This document shows, piece after piece, positions 5,955 through 6,439 of a DNA stretch of 6,439 nucleotides. The first letter of the stretch is position 1, and every line of letters begins with the position of its first letter. The notes under the pieces are model-generated. The model did not search any database and was not told the DNA's origin. It saw only the letters and a list, made by a program, of their open reading frames with translations. This DNA is from Blastocatellia bacterium. GTDB lineage: Bacteria > Acidobacteriota > Blastocatellia > Pyrinomonadales > Pyrinomonadaceae. The stretch covers positions 1-6,439 of the forward strand of contig PSRF01000426.1 of the NCBI GenBank assembly GCA_003175865.1. Reading direction: 5' to 3'. The translations under genes were made by a program, and so were the position numbers.

Positions 5955-6439
5955 ATGAAACGCTATTACGGATTTAAGTTTTTAGTGCTCATGCTGTCGC
6001 TTGTGGTCCTGAGCGGCATTGCCGTTGGGCAGGAAATTACCGGTGTGCTTACCGGTTCCGTCAAGGACTCGAATGGTGCTGCCGTTAAAGGTGCGACAGT
6101 GACGATCACTGACAGTCAAAAGAAACTCGTCGTGCGTACAACGACCACTGACGAGAACGGCTCATTCACAGCTAGTGAACTACACGTCGGAACTTATGAC
6201 GTTACAGTTGAGGCCCAGAACTTCAAGAAGCACGTTGAGAGTAATGTGCAGCTAGACGTTGGTGCGAGACGCAATCTTGACGTCAGTCTGGAGGCCGGCA
6301 ACGTCGAAGAGGTTGTGACGGTGCAGGCTGACGCAGTCGCTGTTGAGTTGGGCACGCCAACGGTATCCACGGTCATCAACGGCGATCAGGCCCGTGAGCT
6401 TTCGTTGAATAATCGAAACTGGGTCCAATTGATCACGCT
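5955..6439 (+). CDS. Second Oar-like TonB-dependent receptor, N-terminal part (3' end beyond the window)
   Basis: Only the first 161 codons are present; the frame stays open to the right edge. Residues 1-25 are a signal peptide (MKRYYGFKFLVLMLSLVVLS, probable cleavage AVG|QE). Residues about 29-125 are a carboxypeptidase-regulatory-like beta-sandwich, with LTGSVKDSNGAAVKGATVTI, DENGSF, HVGTYDVTVEAQNFKKHVES and VEEVVTVQAD. The plug begins with STVINGDQARELSLNNRNWV, the counterpart of LPLNGRN in the first receptor. It is related to that receptor but clearly diverged (LSLNNRNW against LPLNGRNP), so it is not a recent duplicate. ATG 5955 is preferred: GAGG (5942-5945) lies 9 nt upstream. The in-frame ATG 5937 has no visible ribosome binding site. 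The gene follows the deacylase by 247 bases and has its own likely promoter. Barrel and substrate cannot be judged. Confidence 0.93.
   Translation, partial: MKRYYGFKFLVLMLSLVVLSGIAVGQEITGVLTGSVKDSNGAAVKGATVTITDSQKKLVVRTTTTDENGSFTASELHVGTYDVTVEAQNFKKHVESNVQLDVGARRNLDVSLEAGNVEEVVTVQADAVAVELGTPTVSTVINGDQARELSLNNRNWVQLIT

Overview
The window reads like a chromosomal piece of an Acidobacteriota-type bacterium (inference). The main reason is two very large outer-membrane receptors of the Oar-like TonB-dependent class. Each has a signal peptide, then a carboxypeptidase-regulatory-like beta-sandwich domain, then a plug and barrel. Acidobacteriota carry these in large numbers. Base composition looks balanced rather than GC-extreme. 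I see no tRNA, rRNA, CRISPR array, insertion sequence or phage gene.

Layout. Positions 1-3449 hold the 5' part (1149 codons) of an Oar-like receptor on the minus strand, whose 3' end runs off the left edge. I translated it codon by codon and found no stop or frameshift. It has a good sigma70-type promoter about 150 bases upstream and a leader of about 140 nt with small hairpins. Positions 3450-4072 are a long divergent intergenic region. Besides the promoter, it contains a minus-strand open stretch (3778-4023) with protein-like composition but no convincing start, followed by a terminator-like inverted repeat. Positions 4073-5707 encode an exported D-aminoacylase (N-acyl-D-amino-acid deacylase) with a complete set of metal ligands. 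Positions 5708-5954 hold weak terminator-like hairpins, a likely promoter, and a leader with a strong 9-bp hairpin inside a possible 13-codon upstream ORF. Positions 5955-6439 are the first 161 codons of a second Oar-like receptor, cut by the right edge.

How the parts may work together (inference). The deacylase would act outside the cytoplasm, releasing D-amino acids from N-acylated forms. The flanking receptors could import peptides or other nutrients across the outer membrane. Each receptor appears to have its own promoter, and the first is divergent from the deacylase, so this is a neighbourhood and not one operon. Oar-like receptors are so common in this group that the adjacency alone is weak evidence for shared function. 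I do not see a clearly new system here. The items most worth a second look are the coding-like remnant at 3778-4023, the two structured receptor leaders, and the paired cysteines in the first receptor.
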